Shown here: in pieces, positions 17,549 through 25,877 of the stretch
Layout of the letters: the number at the start of each line of letters is the position of its first letter
How positions within the stretch are numbered: position 1 is the stretch's first letter
Position numbers and translations under genes: made by a program
Source of the DNA: Pyrococcus sp. ST04
GTDB lineage: Archaea; Methanobacteriota_B; Thermococci; Thermococcales; Thermococcaceae
Length of the DNA stretch: 64,000 nucleotides
NCBI RefSeq assembly: GCF_000263735.1
Contig: NC_017946.1
Location: 1,467,348-1,531,347, forward strand
Direction of reading: 5' to 3'
The notes under the pieces: model-generated
What the model saw: only the letters and a program-made list of their open reading frames with translations
Told to the model about the DNA's origin: nothing
The model's database searches: none

Positions 17549-17956
17549 ATGATGGGTCATGGAATCGGAACATTTCTGGCACTAGGTTTTGGAGCGTTGG
17601 TAGTGGCGTTCATAGTGTACCTTGTCATAGAAGCCGTTTTCCTATATTTAGGAGCAAAGCTTGCTGGTATAGAAAAGGCCACATTCGGAAGGTCATTTTT
17701 AGCTGCACTACTCCTCGTAATTCTAATGCCAATATTTGGGCTAATATTCGGCCTGATATTTTCCTTCATCCCAATAATAGGGCACCTAATTGCCCTTATC
17801 CTCTTATTCATCGTTGGTTTATGGATAGTAAAAACAGTCTTCGATACTGGATGGATCAAAGCATTTATAGCCCTCTTGCTAGCATTTGTGATAGCCATAA
17901 TAGCGGGAATAATCTTAGGAGCACTACTGGGCTTTTCACTACTCGCGTTTCTCTGA
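17549..17956 (+). CDS. Small polytopic membrane protein
   Basis: 135 residues, almost wholly hydrophobic, with about four transmembrane helices and Gly-rich faces. Few charged residues occur; the short polar loop KLAGIEKATFGRS near residue 38 is the main soluble part. No family is recognised. AAAGGTG lies about 10 bases before the first ATG of a paired ATGATG. It follows the radical SAM gene by 47 bp and may share its transcript. Function unknown. Confidence 0.75.
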   Translation: MMGHGIGTFLALGFGALVVAFIVYLVIEAVFLYLGAKLAGIEKATFGRSFLAALLLVILMPIFGLIFGLIFSFIPIIGHLIALILLFIVGLWIVKTVFDTGWIKAFIALLLAFVIAIIAGIILGALLGFSLLAFL

Positions 17957-17994
17957 AAATTTTTAAATTTCCCTCTCTTATATTTTAATGGCGG

Positions 17995-18060
17995 GCTTAT
18001 GATGAACTTTCCCTACGGCCTGAGCCATATGGCGATGAGGAATACAGCCAGGGCTGATTT
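17995..18060 (+). ncRNA. C/D box guide sRNA
   Basis: Textbook layout: C box ATGATGA (17999-18005), 14-nt guide, D' box CTGA (18020-18023), spacer, C' box GCGATGA (18032-18038), 15-nt guide, D box CTGA (18054-18057). The first guide would pair with target GCCGTAGGGAAAG, which recalls archaeal 23S rRNA from memory; the second with CCCTGGCTGTATTCC. A TATA-like TTTTTAAATT (about 17960) lies about 30 bases upstream. It lies in the leader of the downstream phosphodiesterase gene, just before its ATG. Confidence 0.88.
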
Positions 18061-18072
18061 TGGTGAGCACAA

Positions 18073-18765
18073 ATGGTCGTGGCAATAATCTCAGACATTC
18101 ACTCAAACTATGAAGCCCTAAAGGCGGTATGGAGAGAAGTGAAGGATGCAGAATTTATTGTCTGCCTTGGTGACTTGGTAGGGTACGGAGCCAGCCCAAA
18201 TGAAGTAGTTGAGTTTATGAGAGAGTATATTGAGAAGGGTAAGGTTCTATGTATTAGGGGAAACCACGATAATGCAATAGCATTTGGTGCAGACTGGCAC
18301 TTTAATCCTTATGCGAGGCAGGCCGTCAGATGGCATCAGAAGGTAATGACACTAGAAAACCTTGAGTTTCTAAGATCACTTCCAGTACGGCTTTTCTTCA
18401 AATATGGAGAAAGAAGCTATCATATGGTTCACGGTTCTCCAAGGGCTCCCCTAGATGAATACCTGTTTCCGTGGCTCCCGGATTCTGAGTTTGCCGACTG
18501 CCTTAGGTATATAAGGGAGGACGACCTATTGGTTGGACACACCCATGTCCCAATGCTGAGGGATATAAGGGGAAGGAGAGTTATTAACCCTGGAGCAGTA
18601 GGCCAACCCAGGGATGGGGACTGGAGGGCAAGCTATGCACTCCTATATGAAGATGGTAAGGTAGAGTTCTTTAGAGTCGAATACGATGTCGAAACTGCAG
18701 CCAGCAAAATAATAGACGCTGGATTGCCAGCTTTCCTTGCAAAAAGATTATTCGAGGGGTATTAA
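18073..18765 (+). CDS. Calcineurin-like metallophosphoesterase
   Basis: 230-residue dinuclear metal phosphodiesterase of the YfcE/MJ0936 type. All metal motifs are present in order: ISDIHSN (residue 6), GDLVGYG (near 37), GNHDN (near 71), HGSP (near 118) and GHTHVP (near 155). Likely substrates are cyclic nucleotides or bis-p-nitrophenyl-like diesters; the physiological one is unknown. Start ATG at 18073, only 15 bases after the C/D sRNA D box. The 3' end overlaps the convergent GH65 gene by 18 bp. Confidence 0.9.
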   Translation: MVVAIISDIHSNYEALKAVWREVKDAEFIVCLGDLVGYGASPNEVVEFMREYIEKGKVLCIRGNHDNAIAFGADWHFNPYARQAVRWHQKVMTLENLEFLRSLPVRLFFKYGERSYHMVHGSPRAPLDEYLFPWLPDSEFADCLRYIREDDLLVGHTHVPMLRDIRGRRVINPGAVGQPRDGDWRASYALLYEDGKVEFFRVEYDVETAASKIIDAGLPAFLAKRLFEGY

Positions 18766-20862
18766 CTTTGACCTCTCCTTACTAACTTCAACGAGATACT
18801 TCTTACCCCTATATTTCAGTTTCAACTTTATTTTCCTAATTTTCCCTGGAAGTACTGGATTTTCAATTTTAATTGAATTGTCATCTATTTTAACTCCACA
18901 GAGCCCCCAGAATATTACCTGCCAGACTCCACCAGCAGTTGCAATGTGAAGGCCCTCTGATGTATTTTTATAGATATTTTCTAGATCAACATTTGCACAT
19001 TTTAAAAGATACTGATACGCTATATCCTCTCTTCCTATCCATGAAGCTACTATAGCATAGGGAGGCATTGAAAGAGAGGAGGCGTGAGTCGTTCTCTTTA
19101 TGTAATAATCAAAGTTTGATTCCATTTCCTCCCTTGTGAATTCATCTCTCAGAAGAAACATTGCAGCAATTACATCGGCTTGTTTTACTAGCTTTGTTTT
19201 TTGAAGATTCTCCCTTATTCTCAAAGGAAGCCTCCCTTCACCCACTTCAAATATATCCTCCAAAATGTAATCTTCTAGTTCAAAGTATCCATCAAATTCC
19301 TCATATACGTTTCCAACTTTCTTTGGGATTTTTATCCTCCTTGCAATTTCTTCCCATTGCCAGATTTCCTCATCAGAAACACCAAGTTCTCTGACCTTCT
19401 CCCTGAACTTTTCATCCCTACAGTACTTAACAGCCAACAATAAGTTACGGCGAGCCATTAGATTCGTAAAGAAATTGTTATTCACATGTTCATGATACTC
19501 ATCTGCACCTATTACCCTATTTATTACATATGTATCCCCCTCTTTCTCTACTCTACTGGCCCAGAATCTGGCTGTTTCTACTATTATTTCAAGTCCATAG
19601 TTTTTCATAAAATCGTCATCTGATGTGAACTTATAATACAAGTCTACAGAATATGCTATGTCAGCAGTTATGTGATGCTCCTCTTCCCCAGTGTATATCC
19701 TAATTTTTCTCTCACCAATCATGTCAAGCGGAATCTCTCCAGGTGTTGCCTCTTTTCCATCATCCGCAGACTCCCAGGGGTATTGGGCTCCCTTAAAACC
19801 ATTTTTCATCGCATTTAACCTAGCTTCGGGGAGAAGATTGTACCTATATAGAAGAGCTCTTTTTGCAATTTCAGGAAAAGTTGCGATGAAAAATGGCAAG
19901 ACATATATTTCCGTATCCCAAAAAACGTGGCCCCTATATCCAAAACCGTGTAAACCTCTTGCCGGGATTGAAACCTTTGAAGAGTATGGAGCAACTTGAA
20001 GGAGATGGAATATATTAAAGTTTATTGCCAACTCAAGATCTTCATCACCCTCGATTTCAACCCTTGCGGTATCCCATAAGTTCTTCCAATATTTCCTATG
20101 ACTATCCACTAACTTGTCAATACTTTCTCCTCTATATTTCTCCATTAACCTTTCAGCATTTCCATCTGAGACAATGATGTACTTTATAAATTCGTATTTG
20201 TAACCCTTCTCAACTCTAATCCTACTGATTTCACTTATGTTGTCCTTTCCACGAACTACTTCTCTTTCAACGTTGTCATAGGGGGAATAAAGACCCGTCC
20301 CAAACTCTAACCTATACTTGCCATCCAAAGTCTGAACCTCAGAATAAATTCCAAGATCGTTTTCCCATACTTTAATTGTTTGATAATGCTTCACCCGGAT
20401 GTATTCTGTATAAGAGGGATTCGTTGTGTTAGTTTCTATAGGGTTCACTAGGATTATCTCCCCAGAAAACTTAGGAATAAATTCAAATTTTATTAAACCG
20501 AGATTCTTTTCCTTTCCATGAACTATCACGGTGCTCTTATATTCTAAAAGGTCATGTAGAACCATGTTTCTAAGTTCGGCATTAATTAGGTCTAATGTCC
20601 TCTTTACTTTGCAGTTTCTAGCCGAAGGATAAAAGGGTATCCCATCTAAGTGTATGTACAATCCAGAAACCCTTGGAGCATTTATTATTTCTCGATAGAA
20701 GTACGGTGTGTAATCATAGACTCCTGCAACAATTGTCCCAAACTCTGATTGCTCAAGTTCCAAATCTCCCTTAATGCTAAAATACCCATTAGATAATGTG
20801 AAGATTGTGGAATGTTCTTTCTCCTTTGGATTTTTTCCAATATATTCAACGGTGATCTCCAT
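18748..20862 (-). CDS. GH65 disaccharide phosphorylase (kojibiose/trehalose/maltose phosphorylase type)
   Basis: Inverting phosphorylase of 704 residues that splits an alpha-linked glucose disaccharide with phosphate into beta-glucose-1-phosphate and glucose. Family marks: GHVFWDTEIYVLPF near residue 330 (substrate site), the general acid Glu in GADEYHEHVNN near residue 480, KQADVIA, and the phosphate-binding THASSLSMPPY near residue 600. Start ATG at 20862 after GGAGGTGGTGGGG. It overlaps the HAD gene (17 bp). A kojibiose phosphorylase of this type is known from Pyrococcus sp. ST04 (from memory), so kojibiose is the first guess, but the linkage cannot be read directly. Confidence 0.9.
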   Translation of the reverse strand: MEITVEYIGKNPKEKEHSTIFTLSNGYFSIKGDLELEQSEFGTIVAGVYDYTPYFYREIINAPRVSGLYIHLDGIPFYPSARNCKVKRTLDLINAELRNMVLHDLLEYKSTVIVHGKEKNLGLIKFEFIPKFSGEIILVNPIETNTTNPSYTEYIRVKHYQTIKVWENDLGIYSEVQTLDGKYRLEFGTGLYSPYDNVEREVVRGKDNISEISRIRVEKGYKYEFIKYIIVSDGNAERLMEKYRGESIDKLVDSHRKYWKNLWDTARVEIEGDEDLELAINFNIFHLLQVAPYSSKVSIPARGLHGFGYRGHVFWDTEIYVLPFFIATFPEIAKRALLYRYNLLPEARLNAMKNGFKGAQYPWESADDGKEATPGEIPLDMIGERKIRIYTGEEEHHITADIAYSVDLYYKFTSDDDFMKNYGLEIIVETARFWASRVEKEGDTYVINRVIGADEYHEHVNNNFFTNLMARRNLLLAVKYCRDEKFREKVRELGVSDEEIWQWEEIARRIKIPKKVGNVYEEFDGYFELEDYILEDIFEVGEGRLPLRIRENLQKTKLVKQADVIAAMFLLRDEFTREEMESNFDYYIKRTTHASSLSMPPYAIVASWIGREDIAYQYLLKCANVDLENIYKNTSEGLHIATAGGVWQVIFWGLCGVKIDDNSIKIENPVLPGKIRKIKLKLKYRGKKYLVEVSKERSKLIPLE

Positions 20863-21550
20863 CCCCACCACCTCCAATAAGGGAGAGAAGAGTATCTACT
20901 GACAGCTCTCCAAAACTTGAAAATCTAAAATCCGCCTCCTCCAGAGATGATTCTCTCTCATACCCTAATGTTATCGCTCCAATAGCTTTTCCAGCCCTTA
21001 TTCCAGAGGGAGCATCTTCAACAACAAAGAAATATTTAATTTCTGGAAAATTTAGTTTCAATTCTTCCTTAGCTAGTTTAAACACATCTTCTTTTGTTTC
21101 TGCTCTTCCACTAACATTTAGGTCAAATATTTCAAGAAGAGATTTATTATTAACCTTTATCTTCCGAGCAAGCTTTTCTGCATTTTTAGATGCTGAAGCA
21201 AGAGCATTCTTAATTCCTTTCTCTTTTGTTTCGAGTAGGAATTTAATTGCTTCCCAGTTTACCTCATATTCCCCCCTTTCGAACATTTCGTTAACAATTC
21301 TATTTTTTAATTCAGCGAACTCCAGTAGAAGCTTTAGCTTCTCTTCTTCAGTTTTGACGCCTAGTTTTTGATATATCCCAAGACGAGAAAGTATATTTGC
21401 AGCCCCCTCATATCTAGGTCTACCCGACACATACTTAACAAAAAAGTCATGGGTTAAAGTGGCCCCATACATTTCAGTGGCTATTTTCCATGCCTTCTCA
21501 TGAGGCGTGAAAACTAAAACCCCATCAAAATCCCAAATAATTCCAATCAT
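20846..21550 (-). CDS. HAD-family sugar phosphatase/beta-phosphoglucomutase
   Basis: 234 residues. The HAD nucleophile motif IWDFDGVLV is at residue 5, a helical cap follows (20-100), then motif II (SASKNAEK), lysine motif III and the acidic motif VVEDAPSGIRAG near residue 180. VEDAPSG is typical of beta-phosphoglucomutases, which convert beta-glucose-1-phosphate to glucose-6-phosphate. That is exactly the product of the coupled GH65 enzyme. The start overlaps the regulator stop (ATGA). The family also holds plain sugar phosphatases, but the context favours the mutase. Confidence 0.85.
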   Translation of the reverse strand: MIGIIWDFDGVLVFTPHEKAWKIATEMYGATLTHDFFVKYVSGRPRYEGAANILSRLGIYQKLGVKTEEEKLKLLLEFAELKNRIVNEMFERGEYEVNWEAIKFLLETKEKGIKNALASASKNAEKLARKIKVNNKSLLEIFDLNVSGRAETKEDVFKLAKEELKLNFPEIKYFFVVEDAPSGIRAGKAIGAITLGYERESSLEEADFRFSSFGELSVDTLLSLIGGGGDGDHR

Positions 21551-22608
21551 CCCTCAACCCTCTCTATTGTGACTTTCTGAGCCTCTATATCTTCAACCTC
21601 TGCATCGAAACCGCCAACACTAAATACCCCCTCTTCTGTCTCCAGAACGAAGTTACTTATGATCTCTGATTTGTTAATCCCTCTAACTCTGCCAAAAAGC
21701 TTGATTGGAGTTCCTTCCCTTACATCCCTACCTTCCACCGTTACATATGGTGAGTAGCCCATTCTGAGAAGAGACTCTAGTTCATCTAGTACGAGAGAAA
21801 ACTCCAAGAAATCCTTGGGATAAACATCAGTTCCTGGTTTCCATCCTATAACCTCCTTTGCCTTTCTCCATAATACATTGTGGATGTTTAAAAGACGTAG
21901 GAGGAGATCCTTTTCATGAATTTCATACCCATAGATTTCCGTTGAAGATGGAGGTAATTTTGTTGGACTGAAGAATCTTCTTTTAGAGTAGATGGCCTTT
22001 GATAAGTCACCTATGACTAGAAGGAAATTCCCCAACTCTGACACCCTTATTCTGACATTGGTTGAATGCTTCTTGAAATCATCATGGAACGCCACTTTCT
22101 CAGGATAAACGAGAACATATACATTTACTCCCCTTCTAACGGCATTTAGAATGTAATCCTCAACTTTTTTGAAGATTTGATAAGGTACTTCAAGCCTTAG
22201 TTCAATTTCACTAGAATTTATGACTTCTATTATGCCCGCAATAATGCCCTCAAGACTTCTTATTATAGAAATGTATGGTTCTTCGTTAGAACTTACCGTT
22301 TTCAAGTACTCAAGCTCTTTAACTAGGGAACTCTTTAACGAGTCTAGTTTCATTTTTTGAACATCTATTATGGCTCCAATATCAACCGCAGTATATACTC
22401 TCGGTCTTCCCGCTGAAGCCTTAATGAATCCTTTCCTTATGAGACTCTGAATTATATTATACAGTTGAGGCTGATGAACATCTAAGGTATCGAGCAGATC
22501 TTTGACGGTTGCTCCTCCTTTGCTCCATATTGTGACATATACCTCGGCTTCTCTCTTTGTTAACCCAAGTTCTTGAAGGGATTCAATAATCGTCGGGACT
22601 ATTGACAA
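21547..22608 (-). CDS. TrmB-family sugar-sensing transcription regulator
   Basis: 353 residues: an N-terminal winged helix (about 8-75; LGLTKREAEVYVTIW and a YNIIQSLIRKGFI recognition region), a coiled-coil linker, and a TrmB-type C-terminal sugar-binding domain (from about 110). TrmB proteins repress sugar-transporter operons and release DNA on sugar binding. The start is a TTG at 22608, three bases after GGGGGTGAG. It is the first gene of the TrmB-HAD-GH65 operon and faces the ABC operon, whose palindrome-bearing promoter it probably controls. Confidence 0.9.
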   Translation of the reverse strand: MSIVPTIIESLQELGLTKREAEVYVTIWSKGGATVKDLLDTLDVHQPQLYNIIQSLIRKGFIKASAGRPRVYTAVDIGAIIDVQKMKLDSLKSSLVKELEYLKTVSSNEEPYISIIRSLEGIIAGIIEVINSSEIELRLEVPYQIFKKVEDYILNAVRRGVNVYVLVYPEKVAFHDDFKKHSTNVRIRVSELGNFLLVIGDLSKAIYSKRRFFSPTKLPPSSTEIYGYEIHEKDLLLRLLNIHNVLWRKAKEVIGWKPGTDVYPKDFLEFSLVLDELESLLRMGYSPYVTVEGRDVREGTPIKLFGRVRGINKSEIISNFVLETEEGVFSVGGFDAEVEDIEAQKVTIERVEG

Positions 22609-22642
22609 CTTCTCACCCCCACCTTCATAATTATCAAGTTCT

Positions 22643-22687
22643 TACTATATAAGCATTATTGTAATTATTACAGAAAAGTTTATATAA
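22643..22687. promoter_or_regulatory. Divergent promoter pair with central palindromic operator
   Basis: A left-facing TATA (GCTTATATAGTAAG on the minus strand, 22641-22654) serves the TrmB operon and a right-facing TATA (TTTATATAA, 22679-22687, with BRE GAAAAG) serves the ABC operon. Between them lies a perfect palindrome TGTAAT-T-ATTACA (22660-22672). A protein bound there would touch both promoters. The neighbouring TrmB homologue is the obvious candidate. Confidence 0.65.
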
Positions 22688-22712
22688 AATCATTGTAGTA
22701 TAAAATTTGAAG

Positions 22713-22728
22713 ACCCCCTAGGGGTGAT
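22713..22728 (+). promoter_or_regulatory. Hairpin over the ribosome site of the ABC operon
   Basis: ACCCC-CTA-GGGGT (22713-22725) is a 5-bp stem with a 3-nt loop whose right arm is the ribosome site GGGGTGAT (22721-22728) of the binding-protein gene. It could hide the site at low temperature. Functional meaning is untested. Confidence 0.4.
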
Positions 22729-22733
22729 TATTC

Positions 22734-24095
22734 ATGAAGAGAATTTCCACAATCTTGTTAGTCTCCATATTAGTCCTTGCAATTGTTGGATTAGGATGTA
22801 TAGGAGGGACAACACAAACTCCTCAAACTCCCCAGACAGTAACAGTAACCCAAACCCAAGTCCAGACAAAAACTGAGACAAAAATTCAAAGTCAAGTCTT
22901 TATAAGATTCGCTGGCTGGAGTGCCGGAGAGACTGAGATGAAGAACTATGAGAAGATAATCAAAGAGTTCGAGAGAAAGTACCCCAACATAAAGGTCAAG
23001 TATGAGGTTATACCACAAATGTTCCACGAGAATATTCTTGCATCTTTCGGTGCTGGAGTTGCACCAGATGTGTTTTATGTAGACAGTTCTTGGGCTCCAA
23101 TTTTCATAGACAAAAATGCCCTATACCCAGTCTCTGAACTTGCAAGCAAAGAGTTCGTTGATATGTTCTATCCATTCCTGCTAAAGCCTTTCGAAAAAGA
23201 TGGAAAACTCTATGGCTTGCCAAAAGATTGGAGTATGTTAGCCTTGTTCTATAACAAGAAGATATTTGAAAAAGCAGGACTAACTAGACCCCCACAAACC
23301 TGGGACGAGCTCCTAGAATACGCAAAGATAATCACCGAAAAGACAGGGATTCCAGGCTTAGCAATATATGTTGGAGGATTCAATAGGTACGTACCAGTTG
23401 CAGTAAGCAACGGGGCTCCAAGACCTTGGTTCGAAAAGCCAGAAGATGCCTCCTGGTTTGACAATCCTATCGTAAGGGAGACCCTGAAATGGTATATCGA
23501 TCTGTACAGGGTAGGGTATGTTGAGCAGACTAAAAACGGTAAGAAACCATATGTTGTGCAACCAAGCGACGTAGGAGCTGGATGGTTAGGGGATGCATTT
23601 GGGCAGCAAAAGGTTGCTATGGTAATAAGTGGAAATTGGATGATACCCTTCCTTGCAGATCAGTTCCCCAACTTCAAATATGGAGAAGACTGGGACATAG
23701 CCCCAGTTCCAGCTGGAAAGAAAGGAAGAGTCACAATGGCCTATACAGTCATTTTGGGGATAAATTCAAAGTCAAAACATGTAAAAGAAGCTTGGGAGTT
23801 CGTTAAATTTGTTGTAGGTCCAGAGGGACAAAAAGAGTTGGTAGTTAAGGCTGGTCATACATTACCTAGCATAAAAGGCTTCGAAAACGATCCAAATCTA
23901 TGGCCTCAGCATAAGAAAACTCTCTCCTTCATACCCCAGTACAAGGAACTCATAGTTTTCATCTGGGGGCCAAAGTCAGGGACGTTAGAGAGCAAATTCA
24001 GCGACGCAATGGCTTCAGCGATGAGGGGAGAAATAAGTGTTGACGAGGCTATAGAAATTATGAAGCAGGTCGTACAAGAAGAACTCGGAGGATGA
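22734..24095 (+). CDS. Sugar ABC transporter substrate-binding lipoprotein
   Basis: 453 residues: a signal peptide with lipobox VGLGC (Cys22), a Thr/Gln/Pro-rich linker to about residue 55, then a family 1 (MalE-like) binding fold. FAGWSAGETEMKNYEKI opens the mature domain, and PKDWSMLALFYNKKIFEKAG and YTVILGINSKS are typical of this class. It is membrane-anchored outside the cell and delivers sugar to the two permeases. The linked phosphorylase suggests a disaccharide. It is first in a four-gene operon. Confidence 0.93.
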   Translation: MKRISTILLVSILVLAIVGLGCIGGTTQTPQTPQTVTVTQTQVQTKTETKIQSQVFIRFAGWSAGETEMKNYEKIIKEFERKYPNIKVKYEVIPQMFHENILASFGAGVAPDVFYVDSSWAPIFIDKNALYPVSELASKEFVDMFYPFLLKPFEKDGKLYGLPKDWSMLALFYNKKIFEKAGLTRPPQTWDELLEYAKIITEKTGIPGLAIYVGGFNRYVPVAVSNGAPRPWFEKPEDASWFDNPIVRETLKWYIDLYRVGYVEQTKNGKKPYVVQPSDVGAGWLGDAFGQQKVAMVISGNWMIPFLADQFPNFKYGEDWDIAPVPAGKKGRVTMAYTVILGINSKSKHVKEAWEFVKFVVGPEGQKELVVKAGHTLPSIKGFENDPNLWPQHKKTLSFIPQYKELIVFIWGPKSGTLESKFSDAMASAMRGEISVDEAIEIMKQVVQEELGG

Positions 24096-24102
24096 GTGTA
24101 GT

Positions 24103-25047
24103 ATGAGGCTTTTTTCTTTTCAATCTTTTTACGAAAAGGCTAGAAATAAAGAAATAGTAGCTGGCCTATCTCTAATATCTGTGGCTGTAATCCTGAATAT
24201 CATATTTGGGTATTTTGCGATGATATTTGCATTCTATCTCAGCTTTTTTAAGTGGGATTATATAGGGGAAATGAAATTTGTAGGCCTTCAGAACTATAGA
24301 ATTGTACTAAATGACATTTTTAGAGGACTTAAGGGAGCACCTTATCTTCTCGCACCATTTTATACAGGTCTTAAGAACATTCTTATATATACTGCAATAG
24401 TTGTGCCAATCCAGACATTCCTTGCAATAGTTCTAGCTGCATTTGCAAATCAAAAAATTAGAGGTCAACAGTTCTTTAAGGTCTCATACTTCTTACCCGC
24501 AACTACATCTTCCGTAATAGTTGCTCTCATCTTCATATGGTTATTCATGAAGAATGGATTCATAAACTACGTATTAACCCACACAATTCCAGGTTTTCAA
24601 CCAATTGACTGGCTTAATGACAGAAACTATCTTCTTCTCGCTATAGCGATGGTAGCAATATGGGGAACAAGTGGCCATTTTATGGTGTCGTTCTTGGCGG
24701 CAATGCAAGCTATACCTAAGGACATCTACGAAGCAGCAATGCTAGATGGAGCTGGGCCAATAAGAAGGTTCTTCTACATAACTTTACCTATGCTAAAACC
24801 AATGATAACATATGTAGTTGTCATGGGAACGATAGGAGCACTTCAAATGTTTGATTTGGCATGGGTAATGGCCGGAGCTAATGGTGGACCAGGTGGAGCT
24901 GGATATACAGTTGCCCTTGACATATATAATGAGGCATTCACAAGGATAAGACCAGGAGTTGCGGCTGCAAAAAGTTGGGTTCTCTTTGCGATAATATTCA
25001 CAACAACCTATATTTTCCAGAAGAAGTATGGGAGGCAAGAGAGATGA
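24103..25047 (+). CDS. Sugar ABC transporter permease, MalF/UgpA type
   Basis: 314 residues with six transmembrane helices. The EAA loop that contacts the ATPase is YEAAMLDGAGPIRRFFYITL near residue 210. GGAGGATGA, covering the stop of the binding protein, serves as ribosome site. Forms the channel with the next gene product. The stop overlaps the next start (ATGA). Confidence 0.93.
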   Translation: MRLFSFQSFYEKARNKEIVAGLSLISVAVILNIIFGYFAMIFAFYLSFFKWDYIGEMKFVGLQNYRIVLNDIFRGLKGAPYLLAPFYTGLKNILIYTAIVVPIQTFLAIVLAAFANQKIRGQQFFKVSYFLPATTSSVIVALIFIWLFMKNGFINYVLTHTIPGFQPIDWLNDRNYLLLAIAMVAIWGTSGHFMVSFLAAMQAIPKDIYEAAMLDGAGPIRRFFYITLPMLKPMITYVVVMGTIGALQMFDLAWVMAGANGGPGGAGYTVALDIYNEAFTRIRPGVAAAKSWVLFAIIFTTTYIFQKKYGRQER

Positions 25048-25877
25048 CGAAATTTAAGAAAAAAATTTGGATAACAATCACATATATTGTCCTAATAACG
25101 TTCGCCCTGGTATATCTCATGCCCTTTTTAAGATCGATAGTGGCATCATTCATGACATGGGAGCAGGCATCAAAATATCCCCCAGAATGGATACCAAATC
25201 CCTTCACACTTGAGAATTATCGCAAATTGTTTAGGCTAGAACTTTTCCCAAGATGGATACTTAACACCTCCATATATGCTGGAATAATAGTTGCAGGAAA
25301 CGTAATCTTCTCTACAATGGCTGGGTACGCATTTGCAAGGCTGAAATTCCCAGGGAGAGATGCAATATTTTCTGCCTTGCTCTCATTACTCATGATTCCA
25401 ATGTTTGTAACCCTTGTTCCAAACTACATTATAATATACAAGTTGGGATTAATAGACAACATCTTTGGCCTTTCACTACTTGGACTTACAAATGTCTCGA
25501 GTATATTTCTGATGAGACAATACTTCCTATCACTCTCAAATGAAATATTCGAAGCAGCAAGACTTGACGGATGCGGGCCTATTAAGGCGTTCTTCTATAT
25601 TGCATTGCCATTATCAAAACCCGCACTAGGGGCTATTGCAGTATACCAGTTCTTAGGTTCCTGGAACGCGTTTATAGGACCTCTAATCTTCCTCAGAAGT
25701 CCTGAGAACTTTACATTACCAGTAGGTCTAACGTTTGCATTCCACAGATCAATGTGGACTGAATATACTCCAATCATCGCAGGTTCTTTAGTAGCTTCAG
25801 CCCCCACTATAATCCTGTTTATTGTATTAAACAAGTATCTGATTCGTGGAATAGTAATAACGGGAGGGAAGGGATAA
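25044..25877 (+). CDS. Sugar ABC transporter permease, MalG/UgpE type
   Basis: 277 residues with six transmembrane helices and the EAA loop FEAARLDGCGPIKAFFYIAL near residue 170. The true start is the ATG at 25044, overlapping the preceding stop; the open frame begins 23 codons earlier inside the partner gene. Its TAA overlaps the ATPase start (TAATG). The pair builds a heterodimeric sugar importer. Confidence 0.93.
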   Translation: MTKFKKKIWITITYIVLITFALVYLMPFLRSIVASFMTWEQASKYPPEWIPNPFTLENYRKLFRLELFPRWILNTSIYAGIIVAGNVIFSTMAGYAFARLKFPGRDAIFSALLSLLMIPMFVTLVPNYIIIYKLGLIDNIFGLSLLGLTNVSSIFLMRQYFLSLSNEIFEAARLDGCGPIKAFFYIALPLSKPALGAIAVYQFLGSWNAFIGPLIFLRSPENFTLPVGLTFAFHRSMWTEYTPIIAGSLVASAPTIILFIVLNKYLIRGIVITGGKG

